A stretch of DNA of 64,000 nt from NCBI RefSeq assembly GCF_023283985.1, contig NZ_JAKIKU010000010.1, positions 62,001 through 126,000 on the forward strand, in the 5' to 3' direction. The translations under genes and the position numbers were made by a program. Under the pieces are notes generated by a model. That model was given only the letters and a program-made list of their open reading frames with translations. It was not told where the DNA came from and made no database searches. Each line of letters opens with the position of its first letter. Within the stretch, counting starts at the first letter, position 1. Positions 44,600-53,813 of the stretch are shown here, piece by piece. This DNA comes from Shewanella electrodiphila (GTDB taxonomy: Bacteria > Pseudomonadota > Gammaproteobacteria > Enterobacterales > Shewanellaceae).

Positions 44600-45253
44600 T
44601 TAACTACCCAGTGCTTCATCAAACCCATCTAGCTCAATCACTTCCCCTGCATCCATATCATCAATATGGATATCCCCAATCCGTACTCTCACTAAGCGCA
44701 ATGTTGCAAACCCCACTGCAGCTGTCATTTTACGTATTTGACGATTCTTGCCTTCACACAAAGTAATTGATACCCAGCTGGTTGGCCCATGTCTTGGGTC
44801 GCGGATTTTACGCCCTCGACTCGGTAATTCTGGGTCGGCTTTTAACTTAAATGCTTTGCAAGGTAAGGTGAGATATTTACTGCCATTTATGCCAATTTCA
44901 ACGCCGCTTTGTAACAGTGAAATCGCCTCGGGGCTAATATCACCGTCAACCTGCACATAGTATTCTTTCTCAATGCCTTTACTGCGAACCTTATGACTCA
45001 TCATGCCGTCTGTTGTCAGTAGCAACAGCCCTTCTGAGTCATGGTCTAATCGGCCAATTGCCATGGTTTTTTCAGGAAAAGCATGCAGCTCCCCCAGTAA
45101 GTGCTTTTTCTTACGAGTTTCAGGCACAAACTGACTTAAAAAACCAAAGGGTTTAAAGATTTTAAAATGCTGATGAGAAGGATTTACTTCAGAGCTAAAC
45201 TCTTGCTCTGAAACTACGGATTCTGGGCAACCCATTTGGTTAATCGTTGGCAT
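44600..45253 (-). CDS. rluE: rRNA pseudouridine synthase, RsuA/RluE type
   Basis: RsuA-family pseudouridine synthase of 217 residues. It shows the catalytic-loop motif GRLDHDSEGLLLLTTDG (catalytic Asp in RLD), a preceding FKPFGFLSQF segment and the C-terminal GKNRQIRKM motif. It lacks the N-terminal S4 domain, as E. coli RluE does; RluE modifies U2457 of 23S rRNA. The specific target is an inference from length and layout. A 14-bp direct repeat (ATTAACTATTAACG) overlaps the stop end. Confidence 0.8.
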   Translation of the reverse strand: MPTINQMGCPESVVSEQEFSSEVNPSHQHFKIFKPFGFLSQFVPETRKKKHLLGELHAFPEKTMAIGRLDHDSEGLLLLTTDGMMSHKVRSKGIEKEYYVQVDGDISPEAISLLQSGVEIGINGSKYLTLPCKAFKLKADPELPSRGRKIRDPRHGPTSWVSITLCEGKNRQIRKMTAAVGFATLRLVRVRIGDIHIDDMDAGEVIELDGFDEALGS

Positions 45254-45460
45254 TAGGCATAACTCATCAATCGTGTTTGTAAAATGACTTTACAGAATAA
45301 AGCGCGAATATCACTTATTATACTGTGAGTCACTCTTGTGTACACTGAGCTATATCTACTGAGTATATCCACTTAGCTGTGTGCACTGAGCGTATTCAAT
45401 CAATGGTATGAACTGGCCGTGTTCTAGCAGGTAAGATTTAACTCAAATAGGCAAAATTTT

Positions 45461-45494
45461 TGCGTCTTTTTAAGCTGGTCATCGTCTAGTATTT
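45461..45494 (+). promoter_or_regulatory. Candidate ECF-type promoter of the sigma-factor gene
   Basis: TTTTTGCGTCTTTTT near 45458-45472 and CGTCTAGTATTT at 45483-45494. The same two blocks appear in front of the glutathione synthetase gene, suggesting recognition by the encoded sigma factor. Block spacing differs between the two copies, so the exact -35 element is uncertain. Confidence 0.45.
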
Positions 45495-45540
45495 AAATCT
45501 AGATTTAATAAGAGTCATTTTTAATTTAAGGTATAGATTA

Positions 45541-46086
45541 ATGTTATCTGAATGGCAAAATCACAAAATACAGCTTCGCAGTTATGTCCATAAACGGATT
45601 GATGATGTTGATGCTGTGGATGACATTCTGCAAGAGGTCTACATTAAAGCCAGTAGCAACTTGCACCAGTTAAAATCCAAAGGCAGTTTAAAAGGTTGGC
45701 TATATCGCATCGCCCACAACACCATCATGGATTTTTATCGACAGCGCCAGCCCCATGAAGAGTTGCCAGAAGATCTGATTGCTGAAGAGCAAGATACTGG
45801 CGCAGAGGCTCGTGACGAAATAGCCCGATGCTTACAACCACTCATTGACGAGTTACCGGAAAAATACAGCTTACCGCTGCGCTTAGCTGAACTCGAAGGC
45901 ATATCCCAACAAGCGATTGCTGAGCAGTTGGGTATTTCACTGTCAGGGGCTAAGAGTCGAGTGCAGCGAAGTCGAGTAAAACTTAGAGAGAAAATGATGG
46001 CTTGCTGTGATTTTGAAATCGGTCAAGAAGGCATTACAGACTATTATCCTAAAAACCCCAACTGTGGCCCTAAATGCCAGTCTTAG
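45541..46086 (+). CDS. sigZ: RNA polymerase ECF sigma factor, SigZ-like
   Basis: Sigma factor of 181 residues. Region 2 is seen in LRSYVHKRIDDVDAVDDILQEVYIKASSN and GWLYRIAHNTIMDFYR (about 15-75); region 4 in LPEKYSLPLRLAELEGISQQAIAEQLGISLSGAKSRVQRSRVKLRE (about 105-155). The C-terminal tail has a CC pair and two further cysteines (NPNCGPKC), as in SigZ-type sigmas, and may sense redox state or metal. No anti-sigma gene is adjacent. A promoter-like motif upstream recurs before the next gene, consistent with autoregulation. Confidence 0.88.
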   Translation: MLSEWQNHKIQLRSYVHKRIDDVDAVDDILQEVYIKASSNLHQLKSKGSLKGWLYRIAHNTIMDFYRQRQPHEELPEDLIAEEQDTGAEARDEIARCLQPLIDELPEKYSLPLRLAELEGISQQAIAEQLGISLSGAKSRVQRSRVKLREKMMACCDFEIGQEGITDYYPKNPNCGPKCQS

Positions 46087-46300
46087 TTAATCTTAATCAA
46101 TCCTGGTCTGCTAATTTTTTTGAGATCAGCTTATTTAACTATCTATTTAACTATCAGCTCTACTCAAATAAAAGCAGTTATTCACATAAAAGCTGTTACT
46201 CATATACCTGCGATGGCGATTAACTCTCTCTTCTTAAAGCATTAATCCATCTGAGCTGACAAGTGCTTTGCGGCCGCGTCAGCATAACGAATTTATTTTT

Positions 46301-46346
46301 GCGTCTTTTTTTATCTGTCTGCGTCTTATTAATGTCGCTAGTATTT
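46301..46346 (+). promoter_or_regulatory. Candidate sigma-dependent promoter of the glutathione synthetase gene
   Basis: TTTTTGCGTCTTTTT, a second GCGTCTT, and GTCGCTAGTATTT lie 60-105 bases before the start, echoing the blocks in front of the SigZ-like gene. Confidence 0.45.
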
Positions 46347-46409
46347 GTATAGACACTAGCGCCTTTCAAAATCTAGCGACAAGCAGTAAAAACCATTTTT
46401 GGAGACATG

Positions 46410-47873
46410 ATGAACAGTAAGACACAGAACATAATTCCTCAGCAAGTAATTGAAGATGCAAGTGAATGGGCCATTATGCATGGCGTCGCATTTCGCCAAG
46501 CAGATAACACAGCAAAACATTGCCCATTCAGTATTGCGCCGATGACAATGGAGCGTGAAGTGTATGAGCATCTGCGTAATGTCACGCCAATCATCACTAA
46601 GCTGATTAATAATGTGTCTGAAGATCATGACTTTCTACAACACTCTTTACGCGATGTGGCTAAAGCTGACCCATTTTTTGAGCGCTTATTATCATTACAC
46701 CACCAAGCTCATGGCGACAGTGCTAATCGACATGCCGCGGCACGTAAGCCGTTACTATTAATGCGCACTGACTTCATGGATGATCGCCAACACGGTGCAA
46801 AAGTGATTGAATTTAACGGCATTGCTGCAGGTATGGCGCCTTTTGGTCAACGTGCATCTGAGTTTCATGCCTATATGCAAACCCAATGGCCAGACACTTA
46901 TCAAAACTGGGTCGCTGACCCACAATCAACACCGGCAATCAATCACGGCTTAACCCAACTTGCCTATGGTATTGCGCAGGCAGGACAAAAGGTAAAAGCT
47001 GCGTTTGCGGAGCAAGGCAAACCCACCTTCTTGATGGTGGTGCAAGAAAACGAAGACAACGTTTATGATCAGCATTTACTCGAAGTTGAGCTGCAAAAAC
47101 AAGGTTTACGCACCGTAAGACGTACCTTTAAGCAGTTAAGTAGCCAGCTTTCAACCGGTGCAGATAAACGTTTAATCCTTGAAAATGTCGGTGCGATTGA
47201 TGTGGTGTACTTGCGTGCAGGTTATCAGTATTCAGACTACTGCGCTCCAAAGCTCAACGAGCCAGTGTGTTGCCATACCTTAAGTCAAACCAGACTGTTT
47301 ATCGAACAGCATCATGTGGCGGTCAACGCGACGTTCAGTCAACAATTGGCCACCAGCAAGACCATGCAAATGTTGCTCACCACTATGCCAGCCAAAGAAT
47401 ATGCTCGCTGGGGATTGAGTCTACATGAAGCCAACTTGGTCAAAAGTGTACTGGCAGATATGAAACCCGTTAATCCAAGCTCCATAGATTGGTTTAACAA
47501 CCAAGCCGATAAACAAACTTGGGTCCTTAAAAATCAAGGTGAAGGTGGAGGCCATTGTGTATTTGGTGAAGACATCAGCCAAAAGCTCAGTCAGTTACGA
47601 CCACAAGAATATGATGCCTGGGCGCTAATGATGCGATTATTTCCCCATGAACGTGAAAAACCAACCATAGGAGTTCGCGATACCGAGCAAAGCCAAATTG
47701 ATGATTTGGTGAGTGAGATAGGCTTATTTACCGCCTTTTACGACGGTGAGCCCGTCACGGAGTTTGATGGTTATGCTGGGTACTTGATCCGCAGTAAACC
47801 TGCGAGCGAAAATGAAGGCGGTATTCACAGTGGCCAAGGTATTTTAGACTCACTCACCTTAACGAACTCCTAA
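46410..47873 (+). CDS. Eukaryotic-type glutathione synthetase family protein
   Basis: ATP-grasp ligase of 487 residues resembling the eukaryotic glutathione synthetase (GSH_synthase plus GSH_synth_ATP), which joins gamma-glutamylcysteine to glycine. Signatures are NQGEGGGHCVFGEDI (nucleotide-binding glycine-rich loop, as in the eukaryotic EGGGNN loop), VIEFNGIAAGM, VVYLRAGYQYSDY and the C-terminal LIRSKPASENEGGIHSGQGIL, matching the eukaryotic alanine-rich loop area. Standard GshB of proteobacteria is unrelated at this level and shorter (about 315 residues). GGAG lies five bases before the ATG at 46410; an ATG one codon earlier is possible. It lies downstream of the SigZ-like gene with similar promoter-like sequence. 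Confidence 0.85.
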   Translation: MNSKTQNIIPQQVIEDASEWAIMHGVAFRQADNTAKHCPFSIAPMTMEREVYEHLRNVTPIITKLINNVSEDHDFLQHSLRDVAKADPFFERLLSLHHQAHGDSANRHAAARKPLLLMRTDFMDDRQHGAKVIEFNGIAAGMAPFGQRASEFHAYMQTQWPDTYQNWVADPQSTPAINHGLTQLAYGIAQAGQKVKAAFAEQGKPTFLMVVQENEDNVYDQHLLEVELQKQGLRTVRRTFKQLSSQLSTGADKRLILENVGAIDVVYLRAGYQYSDYCAPKLNEPVCCHTLSQTRLFIEQHHVAVNATFSQQLATSKTMQMLLTTMPAKEYARWGLSLHEANLVKSVLADMKPVNPSSIDWFNNQADKQTWVLKNQGEGGGHCVFGEDISQKLSQLRPQEYDAWALMMRLFPHEREKPTIGVRDTEQSQIDDLVSEIGLFTAFYDGEPVTEFDGYAGYLIRSKPASENEGGIHSGQGILDSLTLTNS

Positions 47874-47895
47874 ACTGCGTGCGTTAATTAGCTTT

Positions 47896-48573
47896 TTATT
47901 CATCAGAGGCTAATTGCTCAGACAAGCCTTGTAAACTATTAACGACCCGTGTCGGCTTAATCTCCCACGGGTCAAATATAGCTTGAGGACTACGCTGAAC
48001 CCATGCGGCGTACATGCCAGCTGATATGGCGCCAGTCACATCAAATGGGTTACTGGAGATAAGCCATGTGTTAGCTGCAACACTGCCTGCTCGGCTTAAA
48101 AAGTGCTGATAAATAGCAGGGTTAGGCTTAAAGATTTGGATTTCATCAGCGCTCACTACACCTTCAAAAAATTCTGCAATACCTGCCGAGGTTAATAAGG
48201 TTTCAACCGCTTCATTAGTACCATTTGAGAAAGCAAATAAACGATACCCTTCAGCCTTAAGGGCAAGCAAGCTGGGTTTAACGTCATCAAATGCTGGCAA
48301 GGTTTTATAGCAATGCATTAGGCGCTGTTTTTGCTCAGCTGATAAATCGATTTGATAATACTGACAGGTGTAATCTAACGCTTGGCGAGTGCATTCTGAA
48401 AATGCTACGTAGCGCTGCATTAGCCCACGGCGAAATGAATACTCTAATTGCTTTTCACGCCAACGATTTGAAAAAGCTGTCGCCTTGTCACCCACCATAG
48501 TGCTTAGCTCAACTAACACGCCATGGGTGTTAATCAGCGTGCCGTAAACATCAAAAGCGAGTGTAGTAGACAT
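47896..48573 (-). CDS. Haloacid dehalogenase, type II (HAD superfamily hydrolase)
   Basis: Cytoplasmic HAD hydrolase of 225 residues. Motif I is FDVYGTLINTHG (nucleophile Asp), motif II FAFSNGTNEA, and the later lysine KPNPAIYQHF and SSNPFDVTGA with the acidic residue follow; the pattern is that of L-2-haloacid dehalogenases. Substrate may be a 2-haloacid or a phosphate ester. The ATG at 48573 is preferred to a TTG two codons earlier. It converges on the glutathione synthetase gene. Confidence 0.87.
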   Translation of the reverse strand: MSTTLAFDVYGTLINTHGVLVELSTMVGDKATAFSNRWREKQLEYSFRRGLMQRYVAFSECTRQALDYTCQYYQIDLSAEQKQRLMHCYKTLPAFDDVKPSLLALKAEGYRLFAFSNGTNEAVETLLTSAGIAEFFEGVVSADEIQIFKPNPAIYQHFLSRAGSVAANTWLISSNPFDVTGAISAGMYAAWVQRSPQAIFDPWEIKPTRVVNSLQGLSEQLASDE

Positions 48574-48672
48574 ATTCAATGCGCCCTAATCTTTAATGAT
48601 GATAAGTTATTTATCATAGGTGATTAGTTATAGATGATAAGTGATAAGTGAAAAAATAAGCCTGCACTTACA

Positions 48673-49269
48673 TCATTTATTTACAGCAAGCGTGCTAAAC
48701 AAATCATCAATCAATTGCTGAATCGTATCCGAGTCACGATTGGCATGCGCATAGGTGCGAATACCAATAATCTGCACTTGTACAAAACGTGCTAACGCTT
48801 TTACATCTTGGCTTGCATCTAGCTCACCACACGTTTGCGCCTCGGTTAACAGCTTAGCAAATTCAGTTTCAATCATGACTAGCGACAGCTTGGCTTCTGC
48901 CAGCAAATCAGCATTATCTTCGGTCAACTCAGCGACGGTTTTAACCAACATACACATACCGCTCGGCGCTTGCGTATCACATTTACTGCCCATTACTGAA
49001 CGCTCAATAAATAACTTCAGCGCCTGTAATGGTGAACCCGTTTCAGTGCGACAAGCATGTAATGCCTGCACACCCGTTTGCGCGTAATATTGCAATGCTT
49101 CTTTAAACAGGCCTTCTTTACTGCCAAAAGTAGCGTAAATACTGCCTGGGCGCATATCAATCACTTCTTGTAGATTACGCATCGAGGTGGCATGAAAACC
49201 TTTTTGCCAATATAAATTGGCCGCTTTGTGAATAATATCTTCACGATTGAATTTGGCAGGTTTACTCAT
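48673..49269 (-). CDS. TetR/AcrR-family transcriptional regulator
   Basis: Repressor-type regulator of 198 residues. The N-terminal helix-turn-helix is NREDIIHKAANLYWQKGFHATSMRNLQEVIDMRPGSIYATFGSKEGLFKEAL (residues 8-60), followed by an all-helical ligand domain with a TetR_C-like region (MCMLVKTVAELTEDNADLLAEAKLSLVMIE). An operator-like palindrome, TTGAACGATTGCTCAA, lies 23 bases upstream of its start and resembles two copies at 38.9 kb, so it probably autoregulates and controls the CMD/DsbA-like genes. Control of the RND genes on its other side is possible but unsupported. Confidence 0.9.
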   Translation of the reverse strand: MSKPAKFNREDIIHKAANLYWQKGFHATSMRNLQEVIDMRPGSIYATFGSKEGLFKEALQYYAQTGVQALHACRTETGSPLQALKLFIERSVMGSKCDTQAPSGMCMLVKTVAELTEDNADLLAEAKLSLVMIETEFAKLLTEAQTCGELDASQDVKALARFVQVQIIGIRTYAHANRDSDTIQQLIDDLFSTLAVNK

Positions 49270-49291
49270 GTTGGCACTCTACAATTTACTT

Positions 49292-49307
49292 TTGAACGAT
49301 TGCTCAA
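49292..49307. promoter_or_regulatory. TetR-type operator upstream of the TetR gene
   Basis: TTGAACGATTGCTCAA is an imperfect palindrome with TTGAAC and CTCAA arms, sharing nine of its first ten bases' core with the operators at 38913 and 38937. Confidence 0.6.
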
Positions 49308-49361
49308 TTTTAGCAGAACCAAGCTTCTAGTCTAGTATTTGATCGCTTAGGCCTAAAAAAC

Positions 49362-49396
49362 AAAACCGAACATCAGCAAGGCTAACGTTCGGTTTT
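49362..49396 (-). terminator. Terminator downstream of the RND permease gene
   Basis: CAAAACCGAAC and GTTCGGTTTTAG form a stem around a 13-base loop; on the minus strand T residues follow. Confidence 0.75.
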
Positions 49397-49429
49397 AGGG
49401 AAAACCAATTCAATAGAAGATTGTAATTT

Positions 49430-52400
49430 CTACCCGGTTTTACCTTGCAAAGGAATACGAAAAGCAATGGTGTATGTCACTGGTAATACTATCAAGGTCA
49501 GCACCGACGCAAAGCCTAAACCAAAGATGATGGTAATCGCCATTGAGCCGAAAAAGGCATCACTGAGTAGCGGGATCATCCCGAGCATAGTGGTAATGGC
49601 TGCCATTAAAACAGGCCTAACACGGCTCACTGAGGAATCGACCACTGCTGTGTAGGGATCTTTTCCTTGGGATAACTCAAGGTTAATTTGATCCACTAGT
49701 ACAATGCCATTTTTAATCACCATCCCAGTTAGGCTTAGTAAGCCCAGGAGTGCCATAAAGCTAAACGGTGCATCAAAAAGCAGCAAACCTGATACCACAC
49801 CAATTACAGCTAGAGGCACGGTAAACCAAATAACTAATGGCTGTCTGACTGAATTGAACAGTAATACTGTAATCAGAAACATTGCTAAGTAACCCAGCGG
49901 TAATGAGCTAAATACAGACTCTTGCGCTTCAGTTGAGACTTCATACTCGCCGCCCCACTCAAGTTCGTATCCTGGTGGTAATTCAATCGCTTCTATGGCT
50001 GGGCGTAATTTACGAAAGACTGAATCGGCCGTTTCATCGGTGCCATTTTCAGGATCCGCCAAAACCGACAATACCCTTTTACGGTCGCGGCGCATGATTA
50101 GTGGATCTTCAAACTCAGTATCAAACCCTGACACCACCTGCGTTGCTGGTACAAAGGTATTGTTTTCACTGCTCCACACTTGGAGTTTCCAAATGCTTTC
50201 GGCATCGAGTCGCTCACTGGCTGGCGCACGTGCGACAATCGGCAACAAGTGACTGTTTTCCCGATATGTCCCCACCTGTTTACCACTAAAATTAGTCAGT
50301 AGCGCATCATCTAAGTCAGTTTTACTGATCCCCGTTTCACGGGCTTGGGCTAATGCTAATTGAGGACGGATCATCGGCACTTGGTTACGCCAGTTATGAC
50401 GCACACCTACCGCTGTTGGCTCGGCATTGAAAATAGCTTCTGCCTGCACGGCTAACTCACGCAGTACCTTTGGATCTTCTCCATAAAAACGCGCTTCAAT
50501 TTTCGCTGCAGGGCTTGGGCCATTTTCCATGTATTTAAAACGGTATTCCGCCTCAGGAAAACGAGCACTCAGCTCATTTTCTAAAATACGCATATAGCTA
50601 TTTACTGTGGTTAAGTCGGTCATTTCAATTAATAGCTGACCATAGGCGCTATAGCCTTTTTCTGGTACATATGGCAACACAAATCGTTGCGCACCTTGGC
50701 CTAATACTGTGGTCAAGTTAACTAAACCAACATCACTTTCTGCTTGTTCAGCTAACAGGTTTTGCTCAATTTTATGTAAAAGGGCTTGGCTTGCCTTTAT
50801 ATCAGTGCCCTCTGGCATCCAAACGTCAACAAAGAAAATCGGCGTGTTTGAAGCAGGAAAAAACACGTTTTTTACATGGCCAAAACCCACTAACGATGTC
50901 ATTAATGCCGCAACAACTAACACCATGGTCACGACACGAAAACGTATTGCGAGGGTTAACGAGTTGCGATACGTTTGGAATAACCAGCCCTTATATGGGT
51001 CTTCATCGTTACCGCTCGCGTTTTCGTCGCCATCTTTAAACATGATATTGCAGAAAAAAGGCGTTAAGGTCATCGCTGTCACCCAGCTAATGAACAGCGA
51101 TATTAATAGCACTTGGAATAACGACACACAGAACTCACCTGTGGCGGTATCTGACAATCCAATCGGGGCGAATGCAATAATGGCGATGATCGTTGCGCCC
51201 AATAATGGCCACTGAGTTTGTGTTACGACCTCTTTGGCTGTTTCAAGGCGAGTTTTACCTCGTTTAATGCCAATTAATATGCCTTCAGTCACCACAATGG
51301 CGTTATCCACCAGCATGCCGAGTGCAATAATCAAGGCGCCTAATGAAATCAACTGCAGCTCGATGTTAAGCACATTCATCACAATGAAGGTACCCAAAAT
51401 GGTCAGCAGCAATACCAGACCTATTAATATTCCTGAGCGAACGCCCATAAATATCAACAAAACACCAATCACAATGGCGATGGATTCCGCTAAATTAATT
51501 AAGAAACCATTAACGGTTTGATCAACCATTTTACTTTGGTCATAAACGGTTTCTAGCGCCATACCAATCGGTAATTCGCCATTAAGCTCAGCCATTCGGG
51601 CATTAACCGCTTCACCGACGTTGACCACGTTTACGCCGCTTGAAAACGAAATACCAATCGATAATGCATTCTTGCCATTGGCATGATAAATATTATTTGG
51701 GGTTTCTTCGGTATCTTTATAAACGGTTGCGATATCGCCTAAGTAGATTAATTTAGCACTGCCTGGCGCACTCACCATTAAATGCTTCATTTCACTGACG
51801 CTATCAAACTCACCCGTTGGGTGAATACGAATACGATTGTCACCAACGCGAATACTACCCGCGTTGGATACCACGTTTTGGCTGTTAATTAAGCCATAGA
51901 TGTAATCTTGATCTAACCCCAATGCATTGAGCTTTTGCTGGGAAATTTCCACCACCACTTGCTCGGCAATTTTACCTGCGATAGTGACCTTTTTAATGCC
52001 ATCAACCAAGACTAATTCACGACGCAAAAAATCAGCATAGTTTTGTAGTTCACGGTTGCTATAGCCCTCACCGCTGACATTCAGCAAAATACCGTATACA
52101 TCGCCAAAATCATCAATTACTGATGGGGTATAGGCCCCAGGCGGTAATTCAGCGATTTTGTCATTCACTTTACGACGCACTTCATCCCAGATTTGCGGTA
52201 ATGCCGCTTTGTCGTATTGCTCTTGAATTTCGATTTCAATTTGCGATAAACCCGCGCTGTTGACTGACACAATATGCTTAATACCATCAAGTTGCTGCAA
52301 GGCATCTTCAAGTGGCAAGGTGACTTCTTCTTCCACTTGCTCAGGCGATGCCCCTGGATATGCAGTAACAACCAATGCATTTTTGAGGGTGAACTCAGGA

Positions 52401-52510
52401 AACTCCAACTGACCTAAACTGAAAAAAGACACACTGCCGCCAACAAGTAACAACAAGGCGAACATCCAACTGATCACCTTATGGGTGATCGAATACTCTG
52501 CAAAGTTCAT
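49430..52510 (-). CDS. RND efflux transporter permease (AcrB-like)
   Basis: Inner-membrane proton-driven efflux pump of 1026 residues, full family length. N-terminal helix (HKVISWMFALLLLVGGSVSFFSLG), LSQIEIEIQEQYD porter region, and the paired central membrane blocks with the essential Asp in LGMLVDNAIVVTEG. The second half repeats the plan (LLSLTGMVIKNGIVLVDQINLE) and ends near VTYTIAFR. Substrates cannot be deduced; the sequence resembles the multidrug/unassigned RND branch more than CusA. It follows the adaptor gene with a three-base gap, and no TolC-like gene is present. Confidence 0.93.
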   Translation of the reverse strand: MNFAEYSITHKVISWMFALLLLVGGSVSFFSLGQLEFPEFTLKNALVVTAYPGASPEQVEEEVTLPLEDALQQLDGIKHIVSVNSAGLSQIEIEIQEQYDKAALPQIWDEVRRKVNDKIAELPPGAYTPSVIDDFGDVYGILLNVSGEGYSNRELQNYADFLRRELVLVDGIKKVTIAGKIAEQVVVEISQQKLNALGLDQDYIYGLINSQNVVSNAGSIRVGDNRIRIHPTGEFDSVSEMKHLMVSAPGSAKLIYLGDIATVYKDTEETPNNIYHANGKNALSIGISFSSGVNVVNVGEAVNARMAELNGELPIGMALETVYDQSKMVDQTVNGFLINLAESIAIVIGVLLIFMGVRSGILIGLVLLLTILGTFIVMNVLNIELQLISLGALIIALGMLVDNAIVVTEGILIGIKRGKTRLETAKEVVTQTQWPLLGATIIAIIAFAPIGLSDTATGEFCVSLFQVLLISLFISWVTAMTLTPFFCNIMFKDGDENASGNDEDPYKGWLFQTYRNSLTLAIRFRVVTMVLVVAALMTSLVGFGHVKNVFFPASNTPIFFVDVWMPEGTDIKASQALLHKIEQNLLAEQAESDVGLVNLTTVLGQGAQRFVLPYVPEKGYSAYGQLLIEMTDLTTVNSYMRILENELSARFPEAEYRFKYMENGPSPAAKIEARFYGEDPKVLRELAVQAEAIFNAEPTAVGVRHNWRNQVPMIRPQLALAQARETGISKTDLDDALLTNFSGKQVGTYRENSHLLPIVARAPASERLDAESIWKLQVWSSENNTFVPATQVVSGFDTEFEDPLIMRRDRKRVLSVLADPENGTDETADSVFRKLRPAIEAIELPPGYELEWGGEYEVSTEAQESVFSSLPLGYLAMFLITVLLFNSVRQPLVIWFTVPLAVIGVVSGLLLFDAPFSFMALLGLLSLTGMVIKNGIVLVDQINLELSQGKDPYTAVVDSSVSRVRPVLMAAITTMLGMIPLLSDAFFGSMAITIIFGLGFASVLTLIVLPVTYTIAFRIPLQGKTG

Positions 52511-52513
52511 CAG

Positions 52514-53596
52514 TTAAACACCTCGCTGCCAGCGTAAAGGCTTCACCGCAAGGTCTTCTGACAGATACTGCACACCAGCAACAACCACTTGATCGCCAAC
52601 GTTAACTCCCTTGATAATTTCAATGCCATGGGTGGTCACATTGCCTATGGTAACAATACGCTGTTTAACCGAGCCTAAGTCTTCACCAAAGACCCAAACA
52701 ATGTGCTGGCCGTCAACATCTCGCTTGACGACTGAGCTCGCAGGAACAACCGCAGTAATATGACTTTGCTCAGATACCGACACATCAAGACTGACTTCCG
52801 CACTCATGCCAGGCAATACGGTCATGGTTTGTGGGCGAGGTAATGTGAACACCACTTCATAGCTTTGCGTACCTTGGGTAATTTGTGTCGCATGCTCTTT
52901 TAAGCTAATTGGATAGGCTTTTTCAGGGTTAGTGGCAAAACGCACTTGAGGAATAAACGCTGTATGAGGATTAAATTGGGTCACACGACTTGCGAGCGAC
53001 TCTGGTACCTGAATCACCACATCAATATCGCTATTTTTTTGCAACACTAATAACCCTTGGTTAGCCTGCACCATTTGAAAGTTATCCATATCGATTTTAG
53101 CAATCGTGCCATCGTACGGCGCTTTCAGTTCGGTGTAGCTCAGCTGATCTTTGGCATTGGCAAGGTTCGCTTTTGAAGATTTAAGCTGGGCTTTAGCCAG
53201 GTCGTATTCAGCAGCTGAAATCAACTCGCGACGTAGTAATTCACCTTTACGTGTAAAGTCCGCAGCTGCAAGTTCATAATCAGCCTCACGATTTAATAAT
53301 GCATTTTGAGCATCACGACTATCAAGCCTTGCTAATACATCACCTTTGTTAACTTGCTGGCCTTCAACCAGTGACAACTCAACTAAATGACCAGAGACAC
53401 GAAAAGCTAAGTTAGCTTGCTTCGTGGCCGCCACTTTTGCTGGAAACGCGCGAATAGAGCCCGCGTTAATATCAGTAATCGTAAGCAGTTTCACTGGACG
53501 AATGACAGGCGGCGCCACTTCAACCGAGTCTGCTGTGCAGCCCGATGTCATTAATATAAATAATAACAGTGAAAATGGCAGTAAAAGATATTTCAT
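52514..53596 (-). CDS. RND efflux periplasmic adaptor lipoprotein (HlyD/AcrA-like)
   Basis: Membrane-fusion protein of 360 residues bridging the RND permease and an outer-membrane channel. A lipoprotein signal with LMTSGC lipobox; barrel-sandwich (NLAFRVSGHLVELSLVEGQQVNKGDVLARLD), coiled-coil hairpin (NALLNREADYELAAADFTRKGELLRRELISAAEYDLAKAQL) and a matching second lipoyl half (ELKAPYDGTIAKI) follow. The ATG at 53596 is chosen because AGGAAG lies seven bases upstream. It is the first gene of a two-gene operon with the permease. Confidence 0.92.
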   Translation of the reverse strand: MKYLLLPFSLLLFILMTSGCTADSVEVAPPVIRPVKLLTITDINAGSIRAFPAKVAATKQANLAFRVSGHLVELSLVEGQQVNKGDVLARLDSRDAQNALLNREADYELAAADFTRKGELLRRELISAAEYDLAKAQLKSSKANLANAKDQLSYTELKAPYDGTIAKIDMDNFQMVQANQGLLVLQKNSDIDVVIQVPESLASRVTQFNPHTAFIPQVRFATNPEKAYPISLKEHATQITQGTQSYEVVFTLPRPQTMTVLPGMSAEVSLDVSVSEQSHITAVVPASSVVKRDVDGQHIVWVFGEDLGSVKQRIVTIGNVTTHGIEIIKGVNVGDQVVVAGVQYLSEDLAVKPLRWQRGV

Positions 53597-53690
53597 TATC
53601 GAGCTTCCTAAATGGAACAACAGCATGTGACACGAATGTAAACAGGGCGCAACAATAGCAATGAATTAAGTTGAATAAAACGGAATGATC

Positions 53691-53707
53691 TGGAACTACA
53701 AGTTCCA
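53691..53707. promoter_or_regulatory. 17-bp perfect palindrome between RND operon and LysR gene
   Basis: TGGAACT-ACA-AGTTCCA is a perfect 7+3+7 inverted repeat in the divergent promoter. Its T-N11-A form fits a LysR-type binding site. A TATAAT-like box (53719-53724) follows on the plus strand. Confidence 0.6.
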
Positions 53708-53813
53708 TAAAATGAGACTATAATGACTTGCTATCGACTTTTTAATGTGAGCATACTAAAAGTCGGTGAGTAGGTACTGGCTGGTAAGTGGCTAATTTAA
53801 AAGAGTTGTATAC

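Noticed and set aside
50709..51215. 168-residue frame antisense to the RND permease
   Set aside because: It mirrors the conserved permease codons and has no independent support.
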